Made by a program: the position numbers and the translations under genes. Positions 19,147-27,877 of a stretch of 64,000 bases of DNA are shown here, piece after piece. Positions within the stretch are counted from its first letter, which is position 1; the number at the start of each line of letters is the position of its first letter. Source of the stretch: Paenibacillus apiarius. Its GTDB lineage: Bacteria > Bacillota > Bacilli > Paenibacillales > Paenibacillaceae. The DNA is taken from NCBI RefSeq assembly GCF_017052585.1, contig NZ_JAFFHZ010000001.1:1364001-1428000 (forward strand), given 5' to 3'. The notes beneath the pieces are model-generated. The model saw nothing but the letters and a program-made list of their open reading frames with translations, was not told the DNA's origin and did no database searches.

Positions 19147-20187
19147 ATGGTTCGTATACATCGATTTTCTGTCCCTTGGCCGGTACTGGTTATGATGTTG
19201 GTCGCTGCGGCGGATGTTTCTATGCTGCTCACCTTCTCCTCAGCCACCGTTCCGGATCTGTTATCGTTCGGAGTGGCATTGGATTTTATGATCATCCTGC
19301 CCTTGTTGTATTTCTGGTTCCGCGTTCGCCGAGCCGACTCCCTGAAAAGAGCCGCCTTCGTCCGTTCGCTTGCAGCAGGACTGGCCGGATATGCGGCAAT
19401 GAGTCTGTTCGTCCCGCCTGTTGGCACAGAATTGCAGCGTATCCTCGACGCTTTGGCATTGGGGTGCGGAATCAGCATGGCTGCTTATGTGATCTATCAA
19501 ACGGTGCGGGTGCGGCGGGCGTACCGGATCTTGTCTGCCGATGGCGGGGCTCCTCTGGATGCGCTGCGATCGTCTTTCGCCGATGCGGTAAGCTCGCAGA
19601 AGACGGGCGCGCTGCTTGTGCACGAAGCTTCTGTCTATTACCACGCGCTGTTCAGTTGGCGAAAAAAATCGTATGTTCCTGAACGCGCCGCCGCTTTCGG
19701 CAGCTTGGAACAGTCCAGCATGCTCGTCATCGTCATCGGAACCATCCATGTGCTCGTCCTGGAAGGGATCGGGCTCCATTTTCTCATTCACCAATGGTCC
19801 GCGATCGCGGCATGGATTTTAACCTTGTCCAATGTATATTTCATTGTGGTCCTCATTGCGGATTATCGGCTGACAATGCTGAACCCGGTGCTGGTTACCG
19901 GGCAGAGCGTGCGAATCCGCCACGCCCACGACATCTGGGCCGATGTGGAACGCGAGGACATCAGCAGCGCTTGGATGACGAAAGAACCGCTGCCGAAGGA
20001 GCTGGTACCCGTTACGGCTGCTCCTGCCTTCGGCACGCCGAACGTCATCCTCCAGTTCCATCGTCCGGTCACGGTGACGGGCCGCTTCGGCATGAAGCGC
20101 AACGTGAAGCAGATCGCGCTGTGCTTGGATAAGCCGCATGATTTTGTGGCTGAGGTTATGGGTGATCGGGAGCCGGGTCGGCTGTAG
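19147..20187 (+). CDS. Conserved membrane protein of unknown function
   Basis: 346 residues with about six hydrophobic segments: two near the N-terminus (PWPVLVMMLVAAADVSMLL; FMIILPLLYFWF), two around residues 70-115, and two around 190-240 (MLVIVIGTIHVLVLEG; WILTLSNVYFIVVLIADY). The C-terminal 100 residues are soluble (VLVTGQSVRIRHAHDIWADV...), with a PHDFVAEV end. Similar Bacillales proteins have been mislabelled as carotene monooxygenases; nothing here shows an enzyme site. AAGGAG precedes the ATG. Monocistronic, with no informative neighbour. Confidence 0.7.
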   Translation: MVRIHRFSVPWPVLVMMLVAAADVSMLLTFSSATVPDLLSFGVALDFMIILPLLYFWFRVRRADSLKRAAFVRSLAAGLAGYAAMSLFVPPVGTELQRILDALALGCGISMAAYVIYQTVRVRRAYRILSADGGAPLDALRSSFADAVSSQKTGALLVHEASVYYHALFSWRKKSYVPERAAAFGSLEQSSMLVIVIGTIHVLVLEGIGLHFLIHQWSAIAAWILTLSNVYFIVVLIADYRLTMLNPVLVTGQSVRIRHAHDIWADVEREDISSAWMTKEPLPKELVPVTAAPAFGTPNVILQFHRPVTVTGRFGMKRNVKQIALCLDKPHDFVAEVMGDREPGRL

Positions 20188-20239
20188 CCATGCTTTACTG
20201 CTCTTGGCAGTACGGCTTCCCGGCTTGGATTGAGGGGTA

Positions 20240-20271
20240 ATAAAAGGCTGTCGAGAATGTCTCGGCAGCCT
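20240..20271 (-). terminator. Terminator of the ABC importer operon
   Basis: AGGCTG-CGAG pairs with CTCG-CAGCCT; on the minus strand TTTTATT follows. It starts 27 bases after the stop of the last operon gene. Confidence 0.85.
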
Positions 20272-20297
20272 GACGGGTAAATGGGTAACAAAATGAT

Positions 20298-20918
20298 TTA
20301 TTCAAGCATGATATCTTCTTCTATCCACGCGAGATAGCCATCCAGAAACGTTTCTGTTTTTGGAATGAAACCTTGTCCGAAATGATAGTCTGGATCCAAA
20401 GTCGTCATATATATATTTCCTTTGTACGACTGGCGATCGACGCAAATAATCGCTTCTCCCAGTTCATTGACAAGGATCGGCTCCGCCCTTGCGCCGCCTT
20501 CCAGCCGAAATACGCCGTGATAGTGCCACTTTGCATCATCGACCGCAATCTTTTGAAATAACGGATGTTCAGCATCAACCGGATATAACGGCAAATCTGC
20601 GCCTTGATTCACCCACCAGTAAAAATTAGTCGGGTAAAACTTCCAATTGACAGGAGAAAGCCACGGTTTCTCGATCTCCCCGAAGGTGATAAGATGTCCT
20701 CCCTGATTCAAGTATTGGCGGAATTGCTCCGAATGCCGGCACAGCATATCCTGATTCAAGCGGGTAGGCACAATCACGTAATCGTACTGCGGCAGTTCGG
20801 TTCGATGCAGATCTAACATGTAAATCCTATCGGTAAACCGCTGGCGGTACTTTCCGTCTTTTCTCGTAAAAAAATAATGCTGGTAGCTGACACCGCCGTA
20901 TAATATACCTGTCTTCAT
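20298..20918 (-). CDS. Amidotransferase-fold (ThuA-like) protein, last gene of importer operon
   Basis: 206 residues, unrecognised at family level but with the flavodoxin-like layout of class I amidotransferase relatives: YDYVIVPTRLNQDML, a helix, then YLNQGGHLITFGEIEKPWL. The usual catalytic cysteine at the nucleophile elbow is not seen, so it may bind rather than hydrolyse. It shares with the neighbouring 211-residue protein the ordered motifs VP-x-N/D, PWL, HPLF and VDR, so the pair are distant paralogues. Its ATG overlaps the stop of that gene (ATGA). Last gene before the terminator. A ligand-processing or binding role tied to the ABC importer is inference only. Confidence 0.75.
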   Translation of the reverse strand: MKTGILYGGVSYQHYFFTRKDGKYRQRFTDRIYMLDLHRTELPQYDYVIVPTRLNQDMLCRHSEQFRQYLNQGGHLITFGEIEKPWLSPVNWKFYPTNFYWWVNQGADLPLYPVDAEHPLFQKIAVDDAKWHYHGVFRLEGGARAEPILVNELGEAIICVDRQSYKGNIYMTTLDPDYHFGQGFIPKTETFLDGYLAWIEEDIMLE

Positions 20919-21550
20919 CGTCTTAACTCCTCATACTCTCTATCGATCCAAGCCAACAACTGCAGCCCCATTCTTCGAGCCGTTGTCGTGTCGGACAATC
21001 CGTATGCCAACAGATCGGTGCCTGCACCTGCTACAATCGTCCCGTTGGTCGTGTGTCGATCCACATAAACAACCGTCTGGCCGGCATTATCCCATAGCGC
21101 AATCTCCGCATGTGCAGGCGCTTCGAAGTAGCCCCGTGAGAAGAAGCCTTTTACACCACGGCGATAATTCAGATCGTACTCCGTTACGCCTCGAAAGAGC
21201 GGATGCTCATCATGGGCAAGTATGGTCCGCGCGTTGATGTCTAGCGAGCTTCGAATCCATAAGCCATTGCCGGGCAGCCATGGCAAAAATATTTGGGCAA
21301 AGGAAACGACAATTCGTCCCTGTTCCAGAAACTGCGCGATACAATCACGATGTTGATGCAAAAATTCCTCATCTATATTGTTAGGCACAACCATCGCACC
21401 GTATGGCGCCAGTCTATCCATCGTCATATCATACAAAAACATGCGCTCTAACCGATTCTCGTACAATTCATGCCGATACACTCGCGAGGAACTGTCCGAA
21501 TAGGAATCTAAGTAAGCAATCTTTATGGGCATCGTCATGGCGCTATACAT
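20915..21550 (-). CDS. Amidotransferase-fold (ThuA-like) protein, paralogue
   Basis: 211 residues: IKIAYLDSYSDSSSR at the start, then YGAMVVPNNIDEEFL, FLEQGRIVVSFAQIFLPWL, HPLFRGVTEYDL and VVYVDRHTTNGTI, in the same order as in the downstream gene. No nucleophile cysteine is visible. The start is not settled: GGGAGG lies only three bases before the ATG at 21550 but 15 before the ATG at 21538. It follows the ATPase gene by eight bases, so it belongs to the ABC importer operon. Function unknown. Confidence 0.75.
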   Translation of the reverse strand: MYSAMTMPIKIAYLDSYSDSSSRVYRHELYENRLERMFLYDMTMDRLAPYGAMVVPNNIDEEFLHQHRDCIAQFLEQGRIVVSFAQIFLPWLPGNGLWIRSSLDINARTILAHDEHPLFRGVTEYDLNYRRGVKGFFSRGYFEAPAHAEIALWDNAGQTVVYVDRHTTNGTIVAGAGTDLLAYGLSDTTTARRMGLQLLAWIDREYEELRR

Positions 21551-21558
21551 TAACCTCC

Positions 21559-22284
21559 CTAAACAAAGTCATCGTAACAAGCGGCTAATAGTGATTTGGT
21601 ATACGCGTTAGCGGGATGCTGCAATACCTCATCTGTCGTTCCCATCTCAAGCAGCATGCCGTTGTGCATGACAGCGGCACTATCCGCGAAGCCGCGAATC
21701 GTCTCAAGCCGATGCGTAATAAATAAGAAGGACATGTTATGCTCCCGCTTCAAGTCAGACAATAAGCTTAAAATGTCCCGTTCTGTCATCGGATCTAGTG
21801 CCGACGTGATTTCATCGGCAACAAGCAGTTCAGGCTCCAGCGCCAAGGCGCGCGCAATGGCAACACGCTGCTTCTGTCCGCCCGAGCATTCGGCAGGCAG
21901 TCTGTCTAAGAGGTCACGAGGCAGCCGAACTCGCTCCAGCAGTTCCTCGACTTTCCGTTGCGAGGCCAAGCTCGTCCATTTGTTCAACATAAGCGGCTCG
22001 GCAATAATATCTTTGATTTTCCAATATGGATTCAGGGAGCGATCCGGGTTTTGAAATACAATTTGCACTTTCGCCTGCGGCTGTATGGGAGCGCCCTTCC
22101 AAAAAACAGCCCCCTCCGTCGGCTGCTGCAAGCCGACAATCAGCTCGGCCAGCGTCGATTTGCCAGACCCGCTTTCTCCTATCAGCGCAAATACCTCATG
22201 CTCGGAAATCGAGAAGGACACATTCTGAACCGCAAATGGCTTGGACAGCCCAAAACGCTTTGAAATATGCTTCAGCTCGAGCAT
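21559..22284 (-). CDS. ABC importer ATP-binding protein (DppF/NikE/CntF type)
   Basis: 241 residues. Walker A GESGSGKS, Q-loop VFQNPDRSLNP, signature CSGGQKQR, Walker B LLVADEIT, H-loop FITHR. The NPxxSLNP pattern is that of the second ATPase of dipeptide, nickel and opine-metallophore importers. ATG at 22284 with AGGAG eight bases ahead. It pairs with the ATPase domain fused to the permease encoded upstream, giving the usual two distinct ATPases. Confidence 0.92.
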   Translation of the reverse strand: MLELKHISKRFGLSKPFAVQNVSFSISEHEVFALIGESGSGKSTLAELIVGLQQPTEGAVFWKGAPIQPQAKVQIVFQNPDRSLNPYWKIKDIIAEPLMLNKWTSLASQRKVEELLERVRLPRDLLDRLPAECSGGQKQRVAIARALALEPELLVADEITSALDPMTERDILSLLSDLKREHNMSFLFITHRLETIRGFADSAAVMHNGMLLEMGTTDEVLQHPANAYTKSLLAACYDDFV

Positions 22285-22356
22285 CGCTTGCACTCCTTAT
22301 CTCATTCAAATCGTGGTTGTTCAAAAGTCCGCTTTTGATTACGGACTTATATGTCT

Positions 22357-24069
22357 TCACTTTGTCGATGGTATAAGCGCCTGCAGCTCACGACTGTAGC
22401 TCGTTGCAGGCTGAAGCAGCCACTGCTCCGCAGGCGCGTGCTCCAGCAGTTGACCATCTTTGATAATCATCATGTCGTCAGCCACCCGCAGCGCCGCTTG
22501 CAGATCATGTGTGATCAGCAGCAGTGTCATCCCATACTCTCTAACCTTTGTGATGAGCAAATTAAGGATTTCCCGCTTTACGACAGGATCGAGCGCGCCT
22601 GTCGGCTCGTCAGCAATCAGCAGACTTGGCTTATTAATAAGCGCCAGCGCTATTAATGCGCGGCCGAGCATACCTCCGCTTAATTCATGCGGATAGCTGT
22701 CCAGCAATCGCTCAGAAAGCTGCACCTCCCGCAATGCCTGCCCGGCGGCAAGCCGTTTCTCCGATGCAGTGACGCTTGACGCGTCCGCCCCCTGCATCGC
22801 CTCCATAAATTGTTGTCCTACGGTCAATAGCGGATTAAAGCTGAGTCGAGGGTCCTGAACAATAAATGCAGCGTCGACCCAGCGGTTTATACTCTGTTCG
22901 GCAGAGCCGCCATTCGGACCGACACTGCGAATATTTACTGCCCCGCTCATGACATCATCCGGCAGCATGCCGTATATAGCCCGCGCCAAAGTCGTTTTTC
23001 CTGAACCCGATTCGCCAATAATAGCCGTGACGCTTCCTGCAGCGATAGAAAAAGACATCGGCTGCAAAATCATAAGTCCATTGTGCACCACGCTTAAATC
23101 GTGAACCGCAACCGCGTTATCCGCTCCAGCATGAGTCGCAGTACAATGTACAGCACGTTGAGATTGCTCGGCTGCCTTGACACTGGAATGCGTGCCTGGG
23201 ACAGACGCATCCATTTCGCCGGAAGCCAGCAGCAGCTTGACCCTGCTGCTGGGGCTGTAGGAACGCAGCCATCTGTTCCCTTGCTGATGTTCGCCTTCGC
23301 TTAATAGAGCAAGTCCAATCGTTACGAGCAGGAGCGCCAGCATCGGCGGTACAATCGTCCACTGCCAAGCTGTTGTTATCCACGTTTCGGTTTGATGGAA
23401 AGCTTGCTCCAGCATTTTGCCCCAGGTCGGTTGGTTCGGATCGCCAAGACCAAGGAAAGACAAGCTCGCCTCCATCGTTACCGCCTGACGGAACGATAGA
23501 ATGAACTTCGTTCGCAAAAGTGGAACGATAAAGGGCATCAGGTGCTTTCGCAAAATATAGCTTGGCTTTCCATGAAACAACTGTGACGCTTTCACGAATT
23601 CCCGCTCACGCAGCGACAACACGGAGGCTCGAATGAGCCTCATATATCCGGGCCAGGTAAGCAAGCCAAGCGCTACAATCAACTGCCAGACGCCGCCTGA
23701 TGTAAAGGCGGCTACAATAAGCACAAGCAGCAAAGAAGGCAGCACAAGCAGCACATTCGCCAATCCGTTTATCAATGGATCAAGCCTTTTGAAATAACCT
23801 GCCACAAGCCCAAGAACACCGCTTAGCGTGGTGCTAATAATGGCAACGCCCAGCCCGATTAGGAGCGTCGTACGCGCCCCATAACTGAGCTGGCTGAACA
23901 CATCCTGGCCTAGCGCATTGGTGCCGAGCCAATTCACACTCGATGGAGCGAGCAGTCGTTCGCCATCAAGCGCAAAGGGCTCTACACCTGCGAGCAGAGG
24001 CCCTGCAAGAGCTAATGCGACAAAACATGCTACTATAACGCTGCCTGCTTTTTTTGATCGGTTCATCAT
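22357..24069 (-). CDS. Fused ABC importer permease and ATPase (DppC-DppD type)
   Basis: 570 residues joining two proteins that are normally separate. Residues about 1-265 are a DppC/NikC-type permease with six membrane segments and the EAA-like loop (VKASQLFHGKPSYILRKHLMPFIVP, then MEASLSFLGLG). A linker of about 50 residues (265-315) leads into an ATPase domain: Walker A GESGSGKTT, Q-loop VQDPRLSFNP, signature LSGGMLGRA (LSGGM-Q-R more usual), Walker B LLIADEPT and ITHD. The frame is continuous with no sign of a shift. The stop of the upstream permease overlaps its ATG. The fusion fixes the permease-ATPase partnership. Confidence 0.9.
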   Translation of the reverse strand: MMNRSKKAGSVIVACFVALALAGPLLAGVEPFALDGERLLAPSSVNWLGTNALGQDVFSQLSYGARTTLLIGLGVAIISTTLSGVLGLVAGYFKRLDPLINGLANVLLVLPSLLLVLIVAAFTSGGVWQLIVALGLLTWPGYMRLIRASVLSLREREFVKASQLFHGKPSYILRKHLMPFIVPLLRTKFILSFRQAVTMEASLSFLGLGDPNQPTWGKMLEQAFHQTETWITTAWQWTIVPPMLALLLVTIGLALLSEGEHQQGNRWLRSYSPSSRVKLLLASGEMDASVPGTHSSVKAAEQSQRAVHCTATHAGADNAVAVHDLSVVHNGLMILQPMSFSIAAGSVTAIIGESGSGKTTLARAIYGMLPDDVMSGAVNIRSVGPNGGSAEQSINRWVDAAFIVQDPRLSFNPLLTVGQQFMEAMQGADASSVTASEKRLAAGQALREVQLSERLLDSYPHELSGGMLGRALIALALINKPSLLIADEPTGALDPVVKREILNLLITKVREYGMTLLLITHDLQAALRVADDMMIIKDGQLLEHAPAEQWLLQPATSYSRELQALIPSTK

Positions 24070-25055
24070 GCTCCCCCTTGCTTTCCTGTCTGAATTCGAG
24101 GGTCAAGCAGCGGGTATATCCTATCTGCGGCCATGTTGAGCAGCAATACAAAAGCGGTCATCAGCACAAAAAGTCCGTGCAGCAGCGGATAATCCCGCGC
24201 CAAAATCGCTTCCTGCAACAAATTGCCGATGCCCGGGTACGAAAATACCGTTTCTACGAGTACCGATCCGGCCAGCAGCCCGCCAAGCCGGACAACAACC
24301 ATCGTTATAATAGGGAGAATGGCGTTTCGCAGAACGTGTCTATACAAAATAGTGCCGCTGCCCACACCTTTGGCCAATGCAAATTCAATAAACGGCTCGC
24401 GCAGCACCCGAATAGCTTCATTGCGCATCAGTAAATAGATGCTGGCCGTATTCGCCACCGTCAAGGTCACGACAGGCAGAACTGCATGCCAAGACACGTC
24501 TATCGCCAGGTCCCACCAACCATTAGGTGTATAAAAAGGCGTCTCCGCGCCACCGAGAGGAAACCAATCCCATTTCACCGAAAATCCGAGCACGAACAAC
24601 ATCCCTGTCAAAAAATCCGGGATTGTGCTGACACTAATCATGGTGAGAAACCATCCGCGGTCATGATTCCCTGCATGCCGCCATGCAGATAGCAATCCTG
24701 CAGCTATGCCGATCACGATTGACAACACGGTTGCCACGCCAACGATGAGCAGCGTCCACGGGAGACGATTCATAATCACTTCATAGACTGGCATTTTATA
24801 GGTGAACGACTGCCCAAAATCGAAGGTGAATATCCCCTTCACGTAGTCCGCAAGCTGCATCCATGCCGATTCATCGAGATGATAGTAGTCCCTCATCGCT
24901 GCTTTTTGCGCATCCGAGATAAAAACAGGGCCGTCTTCCCCGCCCTCCAAAAAATCAATAGGCCCCCCCGGCAGCAGCCGGGGGAGAACAAAATTCAAAA
25001 GCAGCACAAATAACAACACATATAAATAGGTGACAGTATGCTTACTTCTTCGCAT
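24066..25055 (-). CDS. ABC importer permease (DppB/NikB type)
   Basis: 329 residues with six membrane segments and a soluble loop after the first. The N-terminal part VLPRLLPGGPIDFLEGG and the cytoplasmic loop ALAKGVGSGTILYRHVLRNAILPI are typical of this class. Overlaps the binding-protein gene upstream by 14 bases and the fused gene downstream by four, showing tight coupling. Forms a heterodimer with the permease half of the fused protein. Confidence 0.92.
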   Translation of the reverse strand: MRRSKHTVTYLYVLLFVLLLNFVLPRLLPGGPIDFLEGGEDGPVFISDAQKAAMRDYYHLDESAWMQLADYVKGIFTFDFGQSFTYKMPVYEVIMNRLPWTLLIVGVATVLSIVIGIAAGLLSAWRHAGNHDRGWFLTMISVSTIPDFLTGMLFVLGFSVKWDWFPLGGAETPFYTPNGWWDLAIDVSWHAVLPVVTLTVANTASIYLLMRNEAIRVLREPFIEFALAKGVGSGTILYRHVLRNAILPIITMVVVRLGGLLAGSVLVETVFSYPGIGNLLQEAILARDYPLLHGLFVLMTAFVLLLNMAADRIYPLLDPRIQTGKQGGA

Positions 25056-26661
25056 CGATAAATGCCGCCTTGTTGTCCCATAGCGGTATGCCGTCCGCTA
25101 TACCGCCATAGGTGTTGAACCAACGGTCAAACTCAGCTGCCTTGTAAAGGAAATAAAATGGACGATGATACAAGACGAGCGTCGGCAATTCCTCTGATAA
25201 AACAATTTGCATTTCGCCAACAATCTCTTTTCGTTTCGCTGTATCCAGCTCTTGCAGTTGCTCCTGGGCCAACTGCTGGAACTGTCGATTGTCGAATGAG
25301 CTGCCTCTGGCTGCAAATGAATTGCTTGCTTTTCCTAAAAACCACAGCCGTAAAAAGTCGGGGTCGCCGCTCAGCCCGATATGCCCGGTTAACGCCATAT
25401 CGTATTTGTTCTCACCCATTGCAGAGGTGAACGTCGCCCCATCCACCTGTTGAATGTTCAATTCGATGCCAACCTTTTTCAGCATCTCCTTCATCATTTG
25501 CGCTTCTTTGGAAGTAGAGGAGACTATCAAGCTTAGCTTCAAGTCTTGGCGCACGCCGCTGCCGTCTTTGCGGTAACCAAGCTCGTCGAGCATTTGTTCA
25601 GCTTTGGCCGTGTCATATTCATAGGTCTTAACCTTATCGTTGTACCAAGGCGAATCCGGTGGAATAATCCCGCCGCTGCCCGGAATAGGTGTCCCCCCAA
25701 CAATTTTGCTAGCCATTTCCGTACGATCAAGCGCATATGCCAATGCCTGGCGCAACCGCTTATCCTTTAATTGCGGATGGCTATGGTTAAATACGACGCG
25801 GACCGCACTGCCTGCCGGTTCGCTCTTCATGACTTGAAAGCCTTCCTTCTGAAGTTGCTCCGCTTCCCGATAGTTCAAAGTCGACGCTGCATTAATTTCA
25901 TTCTTCTGCAGGGACAGCACTTTGTTTTTCGTATCCATGTATGCAACATCTTGTACGTTCACGTTTCCCTTGAAATAGCTGCCATTAGCGATGAACAAGT
26001 ATTGCCCCGACTTATCATCATACTGTTTTAGCGTAAATGGACCTGTGCCAACCAGTGCTGACGGATCGCGATAAGCGATCGGATCGCTTACGTTTTCCCA
26101 TACATGCTTCGGAATAATGGGCATAATCCCCACTAGGTCGCTTAAAAATGGAGCATATTTGTTATTCAACTGAAACTCAACCGTGCCGTCTCCCGTTTTG
26201 GACACGGATTTGATTTGGCTAATGTCGCCAGTCCATGGGAACGGGTGTGTCTTGAAGTATTCAAATGTAAACACGACATCATCCGCGGAAAACGCCGTCC
26301 CGTCATGCCACTTCACATCCTGCTCCAGCGTGAACGTATACCGCAATCCATCCTCGGATACCTTCCACGATGCAGCGAGCCATGGAATGACTCCCGTGCC
26401 GTCTTTCCAGGTTAAGGTGTCGAACAAAAAGCTATTGCGCAAATAACCGCCAGGTCCTGACGGCTTGAAAGCAAACGGCGATGGGTAGCCGCTTTCCTGC
26501 CATCCGATTCGGATGGCAGGCTGCTCCTGTGCTGGTACTGTTGAGGATTGCGGAGCCTTTGCATGTTCTGCCGGTGTAGATGTATGCGATGAACTGCATC
26601 CTGCAAGCAAAATGAATGCCATGAATAGTAAAGCTAAGTATGATGTCGTGCGAAATTGCAT
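25042..26661 (-). CDS. Substrate-binding lipoprotein, family 5 (DppA/NikA/CntA type)
   Basis: 539 residues. Lipobox LLAGC with cysteine 22, then the SBP_bac_5 fold: SWKVSEDGLRYTFTLEQDVKWHDGTAFSADDVVFTFE is the family hallmark, and AYALDRTEMA is conserved in the second lobe. ATG at 26661 with AGGAG ten bases ahead; the longer frame to 26784 runs through a Fur-like box and is rejected. First gene of the operon 26661-20298. The family binds peptides, nickel chelates or opine metallophores; the Fur-type boxes point to a metal ligand, but that is inferred. Confidence 0.92.
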   Translation of the reverse strand: MQFRTTSYLALLFMAFILLAGCSSSHTSTPAEHAKAPQSSTVPAQEQPAIRIGWQESGYPSPFAFKPSGPGGYLRNSFLFDTLTWKDGTGVIPWLAASWKVSEDGLRYTFTLEQDVKWHDGTAFSADDVVFTFEYFKTHPFPWTGDISQIKSVSKTGDGTVEFQLNNKYAPFLSDLVGIMPIIPKHVWENVSDPIAYRDPSALVGTGPFTLKQYDDKSGQYLFIANGSYFKGNVNVQDVAYMDTKNKVLSLQKNEINAASTLNYREAEQLQKEGFQVMKSEPAGSAVRVVFNHSHPQLKDKRLRQALAYALDRTEMASKIVGGTPIPGSGGIIPPDSPWYNDKVKTYEYDTAKAEQMLDELGYRKDGSGVRQDLKLSLIVSSTSKEAQMMKEMLKKVGIELNIQQVDGATFTSAMGENKYDMALTGHIGLSGDPDFLRLWFLGKASNSFAARGSSFDNRQFQQLAQEQLQELDTAKRKEIVGEMQIVLSEELPTLVLYHRPFYFLYKAAEFDRWFNTYGGIADGIPLWDNKAAFIDAKK

Positions 26662-26723
26662 GAAAATAACACTCCTTTTTCTCGATTCAAGCGGTAACGT
26701 ACAAAATTTAAGATAAATTAATT

Positions 26724-26742
26724 GAGAATGAAAATCAATATC
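26724..26742. promoter_or_regulatory. Fur-type box ahead of importer operon
   Basis: GAGAATGAAAATCAATATC matches 16 of 19 positions of the classical Fur box GATAATGATAATCATTATC. It lies 63 bases upstream of the binding-protein start. Zur and PerR boxes are related, so the exact metal is open. Confidence 0.6.
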
Positions 26743-26852
26743 AAAAGATGAAGTGATAGTTGGAATAATAGCGGCACAACCCATTTGATTCCGTTTTCAT
26801 ATTAAAATCTAATAGATGTATCAAAAAGAGCGATAGATTTATTGTTATGATT

Positions 26853-26871
26853 GATATTGATAATCAATCTC
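26853..26871. promoter_or_regulatory. Second Fur-type box, next to LysR gene
   Basis: GATATTGATAATCAATCTC matches 16 of 19 positions of the Fur consensus, including the central TGATAATCA. It lies 53 bases before the LysR start codon, in the same divergent gap as the first box. Confidence 0.6.
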
Positions 26872-26923
26872 ATATTTAGTATACTCTCTACTATTCTCAT
26901 TCCCCCTAGGAGGCTGCACACTC

Positions 26924-27829
26924 ATGAAGGTTCTCGATAAAATGGAAACTTTTTTGACGTTGGCTGAATGCGGGTCTTTTTCCGAAACGGCGAAGCGCCT
27001 CTTCTGCTCTCAACCGACGGTAACCAGCCACATTCAGCAGTTGGAGGAGCAATTCGAGGCAACGCTGTTAATGCGCTCGGGAAAATCGGTGCGTTTGACG
27101 CCACAGGGGGAAGTATTGCACGAGTACGCCAAAAAAATGGTCGCCCTATTTGAGGAGGCTTCGCAGAGCATCAAGAACGCGGGTCTTTCGAGCCCTGTGC
27201 TCGCGCTGTATGCCAGCAACTATATGGGGGTCTACGTGCTGCCGGATATTTTGCGGCGGTTTCACCACAGCTATCCACAGCAGCATTTTGAGCTCCATAC
27301 GTATGGTTATACAGATTTGATTGACATGCTTATGGAAGAAAAAATCACTATGGCCTTCCTGCCTATCTATGAGGAAGACAAATATGTCCAGACTCAATAT
27401 GATTCCATTGTGCTGTTTAAAGACGAGTTCGTGCTCGTGCTTCCGCCGGATCATGCTTGGGCGGAGCGAAAGATGCTGTATGCCCGCGATATCGCTCGCA
27501 TAACGCTGCTGCTGCCGCAAAACAGCTATTTGCAGGATTGCATTTTATCTCCTATCTATGAGTTGGGGATTCGGCCAGACACAATCCATATGAGCAGCTT
27601 CGAGGTTATCAAGGAATCCATTAAGGCCGGATTGGGCGTTGCCTTTATCCCCTACTATGCCGTACGCGGCTCACTAGATAAAGGCGAGCTCATAGCGAAG
27701 CCCGTATACCGATTGCGTATCGAACGAAACAACGGATTTATTCACAGGAAGCACAAGCCGCTCACCCAAATCGAGACCGCTTTTTGCGAATGTGCTCAAG
27801 GCACTTTACTGTTGAATGGCAACGCTTAA
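26924..27829 (+). CDS. LysR-family transcriptional regulator
   Basis: 301 residues. N-terminal winged helix (METFLTLAECGSFSETAKRLFCSQPTVTSHIQQLE) and a C-terminal periplasmic-binding-like effector domain of about 200 residues. AGGAGG precedes the ATG. Divergent from the ABC importer operon, which it most likely controls in response to the transported ligand, with a metal regulator as a second layer (two Fur-type boxes between). An FmdE-like gene follows 48 bases downstream. Confidence 0.92.
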   Translation: MKVLDKMETFLTLAECGSFSETAKRLFCSQPTVTSHIQQLEEQFEATLLMRSGKSVRLTPQGEVLHEYAKKMVALFEEASQSIKNAGLSSPVLALYASNYMGVYVLPDILRRFHHSYPQQHFELHTYGYTDLIDMLMEEKITMAFLPIYEEDKYVQTQYDSIVLFKDEFVLVLPPDHAWAERKMLYARDIARITLLLPQNSYLQDCILSPIYELGIRPDTIHMSSFEVIKESIKAGLGVAFIPYYAVRGSLDKGELIAKPVYRLRIERNNGFIHRKHKPLTQIETAFCECAQGTLLLNGNA

Positions 27830-27877
27830 TCATTCTTGCCGCGTCTTTTGGATGTGCGCGTTTTGGAGGTTGAACCG

